In this document: positions 17,724 through 27,061 of the stretch, one piece after another
Numbering within the stretch: the first letter of the stretch is position 1
How the letters are laid out: each line of letters opens with the position of its first letter
Position numbers and translations under genes: made by a program
Source: an uncultured Clostridium sp.
Lineage (GTDB): Bacteria; Bacillota; Clostridia; TANB77; CAG-508
Assembly: GCA_946411515.1 (NCBI GenBank)
Contig: CAMKEH010000008.1
Span: 1 to 53,288 of the forward strand
DNA length: 53,288 nt
Direction of reading: 5' to 3'
Notes under the pieces: model-generated
Database searches by the model: none
Told to the model about the DNA's origin: nothing
What the model saw: the letters and a program-made list of their open reading frames with translations, nothing else

Positions 17724-18839
17724 ATGAAAGAACAAGCAATTGACAACAAAGAATTAATATTAGCCTTAGAGGAGCTAGAAAAGGAAAAAGGAATAAAGAA
17801 GGAATACTTACTAGAATCAATAGAAACAGCATTAGTAACAGCATATAAAAGAAATTTTGATTCATTAGAAAATGTTAAAGTAGATATAGACAAGAAAACA
17901 GGAGCGACACATGTATATTCTTTAAAAGAAGTTGTGAAAAAAGTAGAAACGGAAGAAACTCAAATTAAAGTTAAAGATGCTCAAAAAATAAATCCGGATT
18001 TAAAAGAAGGAGATTTCTTAGAAACAGAGATAATACCAAGAAACTTTGGTAGAATTGCTGCACAAACAGCAAAACAAGTAATAATACAAAAATTAAGAGA
18101 ATTAGAAAGAGAGATTATATTTACAGAATTTAATGATAGAAAAGGTGAAATTGTTTCTGGTTTAGTTCAAAAAGCAGATAAAAATATAGTTGTTATGGAT
18201 TTAGGAAAACTAGAAGGTGTTATGCCAGCAAAAGAACAAATACCAACAGAACACTATAGAGTAAATGATAAAATAAAAGGATATGTTCTAGATGTGGAAA
18301 AAGGAGCAAAAGGAGCGCCACAAGTAATAGTTTCAAGAAGTCATCCAGACTTTGTAAGAAAATTATTAGAATTTGAAATACCAGAAATATATGAAGGTGT
18401 TATAGAAATAAAAAGTGTTTCAAGAGATCCAGGAAATAGAAGTAAAGTTGCAGTATATTCACCAGATCCAAATATAGATCCAGTTGGTTCATGTGTAGGA
18501 CAAAAAGGCGTTAGAATTCAAAATGTTATAAATGAATTAAATGGAGAAAAAATTGATGTTATTGAATGGAATGAAGATCCATCAATATATATTGCAGCAG
18601 CATTACTTCCTGCACAAATCCTAGCAGTAGATATAAAAGAAGAAGAAAAATTTGCTCAAGTAATTGTTCCAGATGATCAATTATCATTAGCAATTGGAAA
18701 AGCAGGACAAAATGCAAGGTTAGCTGCAAGATTAACAAATTGGAAAATTGATATAAAATCTGAAACTCAATTTAGAGAGATGCTTATGAATAGTCAAAAT
18801 GAAGAGCAAGTAGAAGAACAAGAAAGCGATGAAGAGTAA
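17724..18839 (+). CDS. nusA: transcription termination/antitermination factor NusA
   Basis: Binds RNA polymerase and nascent RNA and controls pausing, termination and antitermination. The 371-residue Gram-positive short form has an N-terminal RNA polymerase-binding domain (about 5-125, with GIKKEYLLESIETALVTAYKR), an S1 domain (about 135-200), and KH domains with GSCVGQKGVRI (about 255) and LAIGKAGQNARLAARL (about 325). The C-terminal repeats of proteobacterial NusA are absent. I chose ATG at 17724; the ATG at 17712 lies on the AGAAAGGA ribosome binding site. The C-terminal tail is Glu-rich. Confidence 0.95.
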   Translation: MKEQAIDNKELILALEELEKEKGIKKEYLLESIETALVTAYKRNFDSLENVKVDIDKKTGATHVYSLKEVVKKVETEETQIKVKDAQKINPDLKEGDFLETEIIPRNFGRIAAQTAKQVIIQKLRELEREIIFTEFNDRKGEIVSGLVQKADKNIVVMDLGKLEGVMPAKEQIPTEHYRVNDKIKGYVLDVEKGAKGAPQVIVSRSHPDFVRKLLEFEIPEIYEGVIEIKSVSRDPGNRSKVAVYSPDPNIDPVGSCVGQKGVRIQNVINELNGEKIDVIEWNEDPSIYIAAALLPAQILAVDIKEEEKFAQVIVPDDQLSLAIGKAGQNARLAARLTNWKIDIKSETQFREMLMNSQNEEQVEEQESDEE

Positions 18840-18894
18840 GAATAAATAAATCATTAAAAATAAAATAAAAACATACAATAAAGGAGGACAACAA

Positions 18895-19155
18895 ATGAGA
18901 AAACAACCACAAAGAACATGTATGGGATGCAATGAAAAAAAAGATAAAAAAGAATTAATTCGAATTGTAAAAAATAATAAAAACGAAATAAATATTGATA
19001 GAACAGGAAAGCAAGAAGGAAGAGGAGCATATATATGTGATGATATAACCTGTTTAGAAAAAGTAATAAAATCTAAAAGATTAGAAAAAGTTTTTGATTA
19101 TAAAATATCAGATGAAATTTATGAAAAATTAAGAGGTGTGATTCTTGATAAATAA
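18895..19155 (+). CDS. rnpM: RNase P modulator RnpM (YlxR)
   Basis: An 86-residue YlxR-family protein with QRTCMGC at the N-terminus, then ELIRIV and the GRGAYICDD block. In Bacillus the protein binds RNase P RNA and modulates its activity, and the family has also been called a nucleoid-associated regulator. It lies between nusA and ylxQ as usual. ATG after AAGGAGG. Its last codons contain the ribosome binding site and TTG start of ylxQ. Confidence 0.92.
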   Translation: MRKQPQRTCMGCNEKKDKKELIRIVKNNKNEINIDRTGKQEGRGAYICDDITCLEKVIKSKRLEKVFDYKISDEIYEKLRGVILDK

Positions 19156-19466
19156 GAAAATATTAGGATTAATTGGATTATCTGCAAAAGCTGGAAAAAT
19201 ATGTTTTGGTGCAGATAGTGTAGAAGAACGGAATAAAATCAAAAAAAGTAAAACTTGTTATTGTAGCAGAAGATGCATCAAGTAGAACAAAGGAAAAATT
19301 TGATTTTTTAAGTAAAAATAATAATATACCAATAATAATAAAAGGTGAAATAGAAGTTTTAAGTAAAGCAATTGGAAAATCCAACAAAGCAATAATAGGT
19401 ATTGAAGATATAAACCTATCAAATGAGATTATAAAAATAAATAATGGGGGTGAAATTATTGGGTAA
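19145..19466 (+). CDS. ylxQ: L7Ae-family RNA-binding protein YlxQ, +1 frameshift at CGG
   Basis: A small L7Ae/L30e-fold RNA-binding protein normally found between ylxR and infB. It starts at TTG 19145 (AGAGGTG upstream) and overlaps rnpM. It reads [20 protein letters not shown], then reaches CGG at 19229. Skipping one base gives [20 protein letters not shown], the family's signature, and the frame continues to TAA at 19464. The corrected length is 106 residues, normal for the family. Without the shift it would stop after 46 codons. The 3' end overlaps infB by 8 bases. It is easily missed by gene callers because of the split. Confidence 0.88.
19229..19232 (+). other. +1 frameshift site CGGA in ylxQ
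   Basis: CGG follows GAA and the frame resumes at 19233 (ATA). The site reads E-Gly-I. The preceding GAA tRNA could not re-pair well one base on (AAC), which argues against simple P-site slippage. Confidence 0.92.
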
Positions 19467-22290
19467 GGTAAAAATATATGATATATCAAAAAAAATAGGC
19501 TTAACCAGTAAAGAAGTATTAGATGTAGCAAATAAATTAAATATTGAAGCAAAAAGTCACTTAAGTAGTATAGATGAAGAAGATGCAAAGAAAATAGAAA
19601 ATGAATTAGCTAAAAAACAAGAAAAAAAGGAAACAAAAAAATTAGAGAAAGAAAATAATAGTAAGACAAAAAGTGAACCTAAAAAAGAAGAAAAGGCTCC
19701 TGTTATTATAAGAAGAGAAGTTATTATTTCTGATAAAGATGAAGAGAAAAATAAAAAGAAAGAAGAAATAAAAAAAGCAGCAGATAAGAGAAATAATGTT
19801 GGTTTTGTAGAAAGAAAACAAGACAAAAACTATAATATTGTTTATAGAAATAAACCAACAAAACCAATGACTGTAAGTGAACTATTTGGACTAAGAAAAG
19901 AAGAACCAGCTAAAAAAGAAGAAAAGAAAATTGTCCAAAAAGAAGAAAAACAAGAAGTGGTAGAAATTGAAGCTAAAAATCAAAGAACTAAACAAAAATC
20001 TGAAACTATGGATACAAAAAATGTAAGAGCAGATAGGCAAAGAAAAGATAATAGAGACAATATGGGAAATAGACCAAACAGAAATAATTACAGTAATAGA
20101 GATAATAATAAATTTAATAATAATAGATTTAATGGAAACAATAATAACAGATTTAATAATAGAAATAATAACAATGATAGATTTGGAAAAAGGCCTTTAG
20201 ATGAAAGAGGAATAGAAAAAAATATCAAAAATATTATGGCTACTGACACAATCGAAAAAGAAAGTGTTAGAGAGTACAATAAATCTATTGATAGGCAAAA
20301 AAATAATAATAAGTTTGATGAAAATAGGACAAAGAAAACAAAATCAAGAAGAAATAATGGAAATGATTTTGATGAAGGAAAGTTAAAAGGATTAAAAAGA
20401 ACAAATAAGCTTTCTAACATGTTTGATGATCAAGATGGAGGAATGCTTGATTACTATGATTTAACAACAGAACGTGGAAGAAGAGGGAAGAAAAGAAAAA
20501 ATCAAAATCAAGAAGAAAGAACAAAACAAAAAATATTCCAATTAACAGAAATTGAAATCCCAGAAAGCATAACGGTAAAAGATTTAGCTGCTGATATGAA
20601 AAAAACGACAGCTGATGTTATTAAAAAATTATTAGGTTATGGAATTATGGCAACAATAAATCAAGAAATAGATTTTGATACAGCTTACCTAATTGCTCAA
20701 GAATTTGGAATAACAGCTAGCAAAAAAGAACAAGTAACTGAAGAAGATATCTTGTTTGATGATTCTGAAGATAGAGAAGAAGATTTAAAAGCAAGACCAC
20801 CAGTTATTGTTGTTATGGGACACGTTGACCATGGTAAAACATCACTTCTTGATGCTGTTAGAAAAACTAATGTAATAGAAGGAGAAGCAGGAGGGATCAC
20901 ACAAGCAATTGGTGCTTATAAAGTAAAAGTAAATGATAGAGAAATTACTTTCTTAGATACACCAGGACATGAAGCATTTACTGCAATGAGAGCAAGAGGT
21001 GCTCAAATAACTGATATTGCGATATTAGTTGTTGCTGCAAATGATGGAGTAAAACCTCAAACAATAGAGGCTATTAACCATGCTAAATCTGCAGGAATTC
21101 CTATAATAGTTGCAATTAACAAAATAGATTTACCAGATGCCAATATTGAAAAAGTAAAACAAGAATTAATGACATATGAGTTAGTACCAGAAGAATGGGG
21201 TGGAGATACAATATATGTTCCAATCTCAGCAAAAAAAGGTGAAAATATTGACCAATTATTAGAAATGGTATTATTAGAAGCAGATGTATTAGAATTAAAA
21301 GCAAATCCTAATAAACAAGCTAAAGGTGCTGTTATTGAAGCAAGACTAGATAAAGCAAAAGGTGCAATTGCAACAATGCTTGTTCAAAGAGGAACTTTAG
21401 ATGTTGGAGATACAATAGTTGTAGGATCTTCAATTGGTAGAATAAGAGCAATGAAAGATGACAAAGGAAAATCTGTAAAGAAAGCCGGACCATCTACACC
21501 AGTAGAAATAATGGGATTAACAGAAGTTCCAGAAGCTGGAGAAACTTTCTATGAAGTTAAAAATGAAAAAATGGCAAAACACTTAATAGAAAGAAGAAAA
21601 AATCAAGCAAGAGAAAAAGCAATAAATAGCGCTACAAAAGTAACACTTGATAACCTATTTAGCCAAATGGAAGAAGGAAAACTAAAAGTATTAAACTTAA
21701 TAGTAAAAGCAGATGTTCAAGGATCTGTAGAAGCTGTTAAACAATCATTAGAAAAATTAGAAAATGAAGAAGTTAAAGTAAAAGTAATACATGCAGCAGC
21801 AGGTGCTGTAAATCAATCAGATGTAACTTTAGCAAAAGTTTCAAATGCTATTATAATTGCATTTAATGTAAGACCAGATAATTTAGCAAAAGAAATGGCA
21901 GAAAAAGATGAAGTAGAAATAAAACAATACTCAATTATTTACCAAGCAATTGAAGATGTAGAAGCAGCAATGAAAGGAATGCTAGAACCAAAATATGAAG
22001 AAAAAGTTATTGGTAATGCAGAAGTTAGACAAACATTTAGAATTTCAAATGTTGGAACAATTGCTGGATGTTATGTACTTTCTGGTAAAGTAGAAAGAAA
22101 TGCAGGGGTAAGAGTAATCAGAGAAAATGTTGTTATACATGATGGACATTTAGCTACTTTAAAAAGATTTAAAGATGAAGTTAAAGAAATCGGTAAAGGT
22201 TTTGAATGTGGTATCCAAATCGAAAATTATAATGACATAAAAGAAGGAGATATCATAGAAGTATATGTTATGGAAGAAATTAAAAGATAG
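19459..22290 (+). CDS. infB: translation initiation factor IF-2
   Basis: GTPase that brings fMet-tRNA to the 30S subunit. About 943 residues. A small N-terminal IF2N domain ([20 protein letters not shown]) is followed by a long Lys/Glu- and Asn/Arg-rich linker (about 55-330) and a second IF2N domain. The G domain has [13 protein letters not shown] (about 456), DTPGHEAF and NKIDLPD. Domains II, III and C2 follow. I chose TTG at 19459, 7 bases after GGGGGTG and starting LGKVKIYD; the ATG at 19444 lies before the ribosome binding site. Confidence 0.95.
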   Translation: MGKVKIYDISKKIGLTSKEVLDVANKLNIEAKSHLSSIDEEDAKKIENELAKKQEKKETKKLEKENNSKTKSEPKKEEKAPVIIRREVIISDKDEEKNKKKEEIKKAADKRNNVGFVERKQDKNYNIVYRNKPTKPMTVSELFGLRKEEPAKKEEKKIVQKEEKQEVVEIEAKNQRTKQKSETMDTKNVRADRQRKDNRDNMGNRPNRNNYSNRDNNKFNNNRFNGNNNNRFNNRNNNNDRFGKRPLDERGIEKNIKNIMATDTIEKESVREYNKSIDRQKNNNKFDENRTKKTKSRRNNGNDFDEGKLKGLKRTNKLSNMFDDQDGGMLDYYDLTTERGRRGKKRKNQNQEERTKQKIFQLTEIEIPESITVKDLAADMKKTTADVIKKLLGYGIMATINQEIDFDTAYLIAQEFGITASKKEQVTEEDILFDDSEDREEDLKARPPVIVVMGHVDHGKTSLLDAVRKTNVIEGEAGGITQAIGAYKVKVNDREITFLDTPGHEAFTAMRARGAQITDIAILVVAANDGVKPQTIEAINHAKSAGIPIIVAINKIDLPDANIEKVKQELMTYELVPEEWGGDTIYVPISAKKGENIDQLLEMVLLEADVLELKANPNKQAKGAVIEARLDKAKGAIATMLVQRGTLDVGDTIVVGSSIGRIRAMKDDKGKSVKKAGPSTPVEIMGLTEVPEAGETFYEVKNEKMAKHLIERRKNQAREKAINSATKVTLDNLFSQMEEGKLKVLNLIVKADVQGSVEAVKQSLEKLENEEVKVKVIHAAAGAVNQSDVTLAKVSNAIIIAFNVRPDNLAKEMAEKDEVEIKQYSIIYQAIEDVEAAMKGMLEPKYEEKVIGNAEVRQTFRISNVGTIAGCYVLSGKVERNAGVRVIRENVVIHDGHLATLKRFKDEVKEIGKGFECGIQIENYNDIKEGDIIEVYVMEEIKR

Positions 22291-22342
22291 GAATTAGGAG
22301 TAATTCCTTTTTCCTATTTTTAATTACAAAGGAGGTTATTTT

Positions 22343-22708
22343 ATGCCAGAAAATAGAAATAGATTAGAACGTATTGATGAAGAATATAGAAAAGAGCTTA
22401 GTCAAATTATTAGTTATGAATTAAAAAATCCAAATGTAACAGGAATGATTAGTGTAACTAAAGTAAAAGTTACAAATGACTTAAAATTTGCAAAAGTATA
22501 TGTAAGTATATTAAACTCAAAAAATATAAAAGAGACTTTAGCAGGACTTAAAAAATCATCAGGGTTTATTAGAAGTGAATTAGCAAGAAGAGTAAACTTA
22601 CGTAATACTCCAGAAATTATATTTGAATTAGATGATTCTTTAGAATATGGAGCAAGAATTGATAGCATATTAAAAGAAATCATGCCTAAAAAAGGAGATG
22701 AAAATTAA
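22343..22708 (+). CDS. rbfA: 30S ribosome-binding factor RbfA
   Basis: Cold-adaptation and 30S maturation factor that binds near helix 45/44 of 16S rRNA. 121 residues with the KH-like fold: RLERIDEEYRKELSQII at the N-terminus, the central LKFAKVYVS, and SELARRVNLRNTPEIIFELD near the C-terminus. ATG after AAAGGAGG. Usual place behind infB. Confidence 0.95.
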   Translation: MPENRNRLERIDEEYRKELSQIISYELKNPNVTGMISVTKVKVTNDLKFAKVYVSILNSKNIKETLAGLKKSSGFIRSELARRVNLRNTPEIIFELDDSLEYGARIDSILKEIMPKKGDEN

Positions 22709-22709
22709 T

Positions 22710-23657
22710 ATGACTTTAGATGAAATATTAGAAGAAATAAAAATAGCAGATACAATAGTAATATCAGCACATGAATCACCAGATGGAGATGCAATTGGAA
22801 GCTGTATGGCAGTGAAATTAATTTTAGAACAAATGGGAAAAAATCCAGATGTAATTCTTCCAGAATATTCTAGATTATTTAATTTCTTGCCTGAAATAGA
22901 TGAAGTAAAAAAAGAATCTGATGTAGAAAGATATGATTTAGCAATATCACTTGATTGTGGAAATTTAGCAAGACTTAGTGGAAGAGAATATTTTGAAAAA
23001 GCTAAAAGAACAATAGTAATAGATCACCATGGAAGTAATAATATGTATGGAGACTTAAACTATGTAAATCCAGCTTCACCTGCTTGTTGTGAAATAATAG
23101 CAAGTATGATGGAATATTACCAAATGGAAATGACAAAAGATATTGGAACTTGTATTATAACAGGAATAATAACAGATACAGGAGGATTTAGACATCAAGG
23201 AACTAATCCTGAATCATTTGAATTTGCAGCAGAACTTCTAAGAAAAGGTGTAAATATATCAGATATATATAAAAAAGCTTTACGTACAAAAACAAAAGCA
23301 AACTTTTTATTAAGTAGAAAAGTAATGGACAGAATGGAAATGTTAGAAGATGGTAAAGTAACTTTTACATATATAACACTGGAAGATGAAAAAGAAGTAG
23401 GAGCAGAACCTGGAGATCATGAAGGATTAGTAGATATCGGAAGAGATATAGAGGGAGTAGAAGTTTCTATATTTTTAAGACAAAAAGAAGACAATTTATT
23501 TAAAGCGTCTTTAAGATCAGGTAGCTATGTTAATGTATCTGATGTATGTTTAATGTTTGGCGGAGGTGGTCATATAAGAGCTGCTGGAGCAAATATACAA
23601 GGTACATTAGAAGAAGCTAAAGGAAAAATATTAAAAGAAGTAAGAAAAGCTTTATAG
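22710..23657 (+). CDS. nrnA: bifunctional oligoribonuclease/PAP phosphatase NrnA (DHH/DHHA1)
   Basis: Degrades nanoRNAs and removes the 3' phosphate of pAp. The 315-residue protein has the DHH motifs in order: SAHESPDGDAIGS (about 20-32), SLDCGN, the DHH of VIDHHGSNN (about 107) and GIITDTGGF. The C-terminal DHHA1 domain has the GGGGHIRAAG block (about 288). I use ATG at 22710; an upstream ATG at 22698 sits on GGAG. It overlaps the last bases before the rbfA stop region closely enough for coupling. Position between rbfA and truB is the common Gram-positive order. Confidence 0.93.
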   Translation: MTLDEILEEIKIADTIVISAHESPDGDAIGSCMAVKLILEQMGKNPDVILPEYSRLFNFLPEIDEVKKESDVERYDLAISLDCGNLARLSGREYFEKAKRTIVIDHHGSNNMYGDLNYVNPASPACCEIIASMMEYYQMEMTKDIGTCIITGIITDTGGFRHQGTNPESFEFAAELLRKGVNISDIYKKALRTKTKANFLLSRKVMDRMEMLEDGKVTFTYITLEDEKEVGAEPGDHEGLVDIGRDIEGVEVSIFLRQKEDNLFKASLRSGSYVNVSDVCLMFGGGGHIRAAGANIQGTLEEAKGKILKEVRKAL

Positions 23658-23669
23658 AAGGTTAAAAAT

Positions 23670-24533
23670 ATGAATGGAATATTAATAATAAATAAACAAA
23701 AAAATTGTACATCACATGATATAGTATATAAAGTTAAAAAAATGGTTAATGAAAAAGTAGGACATACTGGAACATTAGATCCAATGGCAACAGGAGTGTT
23801 GCCATTATTAATTGGTAAAGGAACTTTATGTTCAAAATATTTAATTAATCATGACAAAATATATAAAGCAACTTTAAAACTAGGTGTAGAAACTGATACT
23901 TTAGACAGTGAAGGAAAAGTAATAAATGAACAAGAAGTAAATGAAAATATTTTAGATGAAGAAAAAATAAAAGAAGTATTAAAAGGTTTTTTAGGAGAGC
24001 AAGAACAAATACCACCAATGTATTCAGCAATTAAAGTAAATGGTAAGAAACTATATGAATATGCAAGAAAAGGTGAAACTTTAGAACTTAAGCCTAGAAA
24101 AATACAAATATATGATATTAAATTAATACATATTAATAAAAAACAAAAAGAAATTAGTTTTGAAGTTAGTTGTTCAAAAGGTACATATATTAGAACCTTA
24201 TGTACAGATATTGCAAAAAGACTTGATACTATTGGACATATGATTGAGCTAGATAGAATACAAGTAGGAGAGTTTAATATTACCAATTCTATAACATTAG
24301 AACAAATAGAAAATAATCCTAAAGAGATTGAAAAACATTTAATCACGGTTGAAGAAATTTTTAAAGATAAAGAAACTATAAACTTAGATAATAAAAAACT
24401 ACAATTGTTTTTAAATGGAGTACAGTTAACTATGAACAAAGAAGAAGGAATATACAAAATATTTAATGATAATAAATTTATAGGAACAGGATGTATAAAA
24501 GATAATAAATTAAAAAGAGATATAATTTTATAA
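23670..24533 (+). CDS. truB: tRNA pseudouridine(55) synthase
   Basis: Isomerises U55 in the T-loop of nearly all elongator tRNAs. 287 residues. The catalytic Asp is in GHTGTLDPMATGVLPL (about 31-46). Further family blocks are YKATLKLGVETDTLD, IPPMYSAIKVNGKKLYEYARKG and GTYIRTLC. It is last in the rimP operon. No hairpin terminator is visible after it; a repeat array follows directly. Confidence 0.96.
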   Translation: MNGILIINKQKNCTSHDIVYKVKKMVNEKVGHTGTLDPMATGVLPLLIGKGTLCSKYLINHDKIYKATLKLGVETDTLDSEGKVINEQEVNENILDEEKIKEVLKGFLGEQEQIPPMYSAIKVNGKKLYEYARKGETLELKPRKIQIYDIKLIHINKKQKEISFEVSCSKGTYIRTLCTDIAKRLDTIGHMIELDRIQVGEFNITNSITLEQIENNPKEIEKHLITVEEIFKDKETINLDNKKLQLFLNGVQLTMNKEEGIYKIFNDNKFIGTGCIKDNKLKRDIIL

Positions 24534-24720
24534 AAAGTCATAAAAAAATGCAAAAACACACAAAAAGTCGTTAAGAAAATGTGTGGATTTATGCAAAAAG
24601 TCGTCAGAAAAATGTACAAATCATACAAAAGTCATTAGGAAAATGTACCAATTTGCACAAAAGTCGTTAGAAAAATGTGAAAAAATATAAAAAGTCATTT
24701 GATTTTTGTGAAAAGAAGTG
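24533..24720 (+). repeat. six-copy tandem repeat array upstream of an ATPase gene
   Basis: AAAAGTC starts at 24533, 24563, 24596, 24627, 24659 and 24690, so the intervals are 30, 33, 31, 32 and 31 bases, close to three turns of the helix. In the middle four copies it continues as (A/G)T(T/C)A(A/G)(A/G)AAAATGT. The last copy runs into the -35 region of the following promoter. Possible iterated binding sites for a regulator. It is not a CRISPR array, because the intervening sequence is not unique spacer sequence. Confidence 0.75.
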
Positions 24721-24727
24721 GTATAAT
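24699..24727 (+). promoter_or_regulatory. promoter of the ATPase gene
   Basis: TTGATT (24699-24704), 17 bases, TATAAT (24722-24727). Confidence 0.7.
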
Positions 24728-24767
24728 ATACCTATAAATGTAAAAATGAAAATTGGGAAGTGAATAT

Positions 24768-26072
24768 ATGTATAGAGAAAAAATAAATGATTTAAAAAAA
24801 TGGAAAGAATCAAAAAATAGAAAACCATTAATAATAAGAGGAGCAAGGCAGGTTGGAAAAACGTGGCTTATGCAAGAATTTGGGAAAAAATACTATGAAA
24901 AATGTGCATACATTAATTTTGATGATAATGAAAAAATGAGAAATCTATTTGAAGAAGAGTTTAATTTAGAAAAAGTTTTAATAGGATTAAAAATAGAATC
25001 AGGTGTTGATATAGAACCAGAAAACACATTGATAATTTTAGATGAAATACAAGAAACTCCTAAAGCACTAAAAGCATTAAAATATTTTTGCGAAAATGCA
25101 AGAGAATATCATATAGTATCTGCTGGATCACTCTTAGGTATAGCCATGCATAATGGTACTTCTTTCCCAGTTGGAAAAGTCGATTTTTTAGACTTGATGC
25201 CTCTAAACTTCTTTGAATTTTTAGAAGCATTAGGGAAAAATGAATTATTAAAAATTTTAAAAAATAATGATTTTGATATGATTAATGTGTTTGACAGTAA
25301 ATTAAAAGAATATTTAAAACTTTATTACTATATAGGAGGAATGCCTGAGGTAGTAAGTGCATATATAGAAAATAAAAGTTTTATAGAAGTGCGTGAAATT
25401 CAAAAAAAATTATTAGAAGGTTATGAACAAGATTTTTCTAAACATGCACCAAGTAATATTGTTCCAAGAATTAGAAAATTATGGAACAATATTCCTACTC
25501 AGCTTGCTAAAGAAAATAAAAAATTTATTTATGGATTAGTAAGTGAAGGTGCTAGAGCTAGAGAGTATGAAATTGCTATTACATGGCTTATAGACTGTGG
25601 ATTGATATATCAAATTAATAGAGTAAATACATCAAAAATTCCTTTGTCTGCATATCAAGATTTTAGTGCATTCAAGTTATATCTATTGGATGTCGGTTTA
25701 TTATCTGCTATGGCACGAATAGATGCAAAAACTCTTTTAGAAGGGAATAAAGTATTTGAGGAATTTAAAGGTAGTTTAACAGAACAATATGTTTTATGCC
25801 AACTAAAACAATGTACAGATTTAGATATTTTTTATTGGACTTCAGATTCTGGAATTGCAGAAATAGACTTTATAACACAAATAGGAACAAATAATGTTCC
25901 TATAGAAGTAAAGTCAAGTGAAAATTTACAATCTAAAAGTTTAAAAACATTTGTCGAAAAATATAATACAAAAATAAATGTAAGAACTTCAATGTCAAGA
26001 TATAGAAAAGAAGATTGGCTGATAAATATACCTTTATATAATATTGGTAATATTGAAAAAATAGTAGAATAA
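24768..26072 (+). CDS. AAA-type ATPase with DUF4143 domain
   Basis: About 434 residues. The N-terminal AAA_14 domain has Walker A GARQVGKTWLM (about 28-38) and Walker B LIILDEIQE (about 90). The C-terminal DUF4143 region ends with a PD-(D/E)XK nuclease-like signature, IAEIDFI followed by VPIEVKSS (about 370-392). This is a large family of accessory ATPases in gut and oral bacteria with no settled function. ATG at 24768 after GGGAAGTG. It is preceded by the tandem repeat array and its own promoter, and followed by a terminator. The family is often found in mobile or variable positions. Confidence 0.88.
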   Translation: MYREKINDLKKWKESKNRKPLIIRGARQVGKTWLMQEFGKKYYEKCAYINFDDNEKMRNLFEEEFNLEKVLIGLKIESGVDIEPENTLIILDEIQETPKALKALKYFCENAREYHIVSAGSLLGIAMHNGTSFPVGKVDFLDLMPLNFFEFLEALGKNELLKILKNNDFDMINVFDSKLKEYLKLYYYIGGMPEVVSAYIENKSFIEVREIQKKLLEGYEQDFSKHAPSNIVPRIRKLWNNIPTQLAKENKKFIYGLVSEGARAREYEIAITWLIDCGLIYQINRVNTSKIPLSAYQDFSAFKLYLLDVGLLSAMARIDAKTLLEGNKVFEEFKGSLTEQYVLCQLKQCTDLDIFYWTSDSGIAEIDFITQIGTNNVPIEVKSSENLQSKSLKTFVEKYNTKINVRTSMSRYRKEDWLINIPLYNIGNIEKIVE

Positions 26073-26075
26073 TTT

Positions 26076-26126
26076 AAAAATCACTTTCATATATTTTAGT
26101 ATAAATATATGAGGAGTGATTTTTTT
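26076..26126 (+). terminator. terminator-like hairpin that contains the next gene's ribosome binding site
   Basis: A 10-bp outer stem (26076-26085 with 26115-26124) and an inner ATATAT stem (26089-26094 with 26105-26110) are followed by a T run. GAGGAG (26111-26116), the ribosome binding site of the next gene, lies in its right arm. Confidence 0.65.
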
Positions 26127-26970
26127 GTATTATGTTCAAGAAGCTGACAAGCCTAGGTGTATATTTAAATTATTTAATATAGTAGAATTAAAAGATGATA
26201 AAATTATTTTGCCTGTAAGAGATGAAAAAATAAGTATAAAAAAAGCAGAAAAATTAGGAAGTAAAATATTAAAAATATTAAATAAGACAAATTGTAATAA
26301 GATAGTTTTAAGTAAAAAAATAAAAGAAAAAGAAGAAATTAAAAATTATTTATTTTCTAATCAGATAAATATAGTTAAACCAGATATTTTAACAGAAATA
26401 TTAGTTATGAATATGTTAGAATTTATAGAAAAAAAGAAAGCTTTAAAACCAGAAGATATTACTATATCAATACTTATAAATGACATAACAATTAATATGT
26501 TAGAAAATATAAAAATTATTGCTAAAAAATATAAAAGATTAAATATTGTAACTAATCATACACAAAAATTTAAGAAACTTGAAAAAGATTTCTTTGAAGA
26601 AGAAGGAGTTATAATTACAATAAACAATAATAAGAAAAAAAGTTTATCTAAATCTGATATAATTTTAAATGTTGATTTTCCTAATGAATTAATAAATTTA
26701 TATACAATATATGATGAAGCAATAGTTATAAATTTAAAAGGTAATGTAAAAATAGCAAAGAAAAGATTTAAAGGAATAAATATAAATGATTATGATATTG
26801 ACTTTGATTATTTAGAAGAATTTGATTACGAAAAAGATAAATTATATGATAAAAAAGATGTTTATGAAGCGGAATTTATTAAAAATAGGCCTTTTAAATA
26901 TAGTATAAAAGATTTAGAAAATTATAATGTTAAAATTACACTGCTTGTGGGAGAAAGAAGTAATTTATAA
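26125..26970 (+). CDS. hypothetical protein, possible nucleotide-binding fold
   Basis: 281 residues, not recognised. It begins at TTG 26125, 8 bases after AGGAG, giving LYYVQEADKPRC. Two alternating beta/alpha regions can be read. The second (about 125-215: TISILINDITINMLENI, LNIVTNHTQ, VIITINNN, SDIILNVDFP) looks like a Rossmann-type fold, as in shikimate dehydrogenase-like proteins, but no glycine-rich loop is clear. No membrane segment. The start and ribosome binding site sit inside a hairpin, so expression may depend on its opening. Confidence 0.65.
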   Translation: MYYVQEADKPRCIFKLFNIVELKDDKIILPVRDEKISIKKAEKLGSKILKILNKTNCNKIVLSKKIKEKEEIKNYLFSNQINIVKPDILTEILVMNMLEFIEKKKALKPEDITISILINDITINMLENIKIIAKKYKRLNIVTNHTQKFKKLEKDFFEEEGVIITINNNKKKSLSKSDIILNVDFPNELINLYTIYDEAIVINLKGNVKIAKKRFKGININDYDIDFDYLEEFDYEKDKLYDKKDVYEAEFIKNRPFKYSIKDLENYNVKITLLVGERSNL

Positions 26971-27061
26971 TTTGTTAAAATTTTGCTCAAAAGCTTTTCT
27001 TTTTTGCAAAAATATAATATAATGTACATGCGAAAAATAACATTGGCAAGGAGGTAATATA

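Noticed and set aside
19557..20420. Minus-strand Ser/Phe/Leu-rich open frames opposite infB
   Set aside because: They are antisense images of the Lys/Glu/Asn-rich IF-2 linker and have no ribosome binding sites.
24533..24720. CRISPR array
   Set aside because: The repeat extends through the whole unit with gradual divergence; there are no unique spacers and no cas genes nearby.
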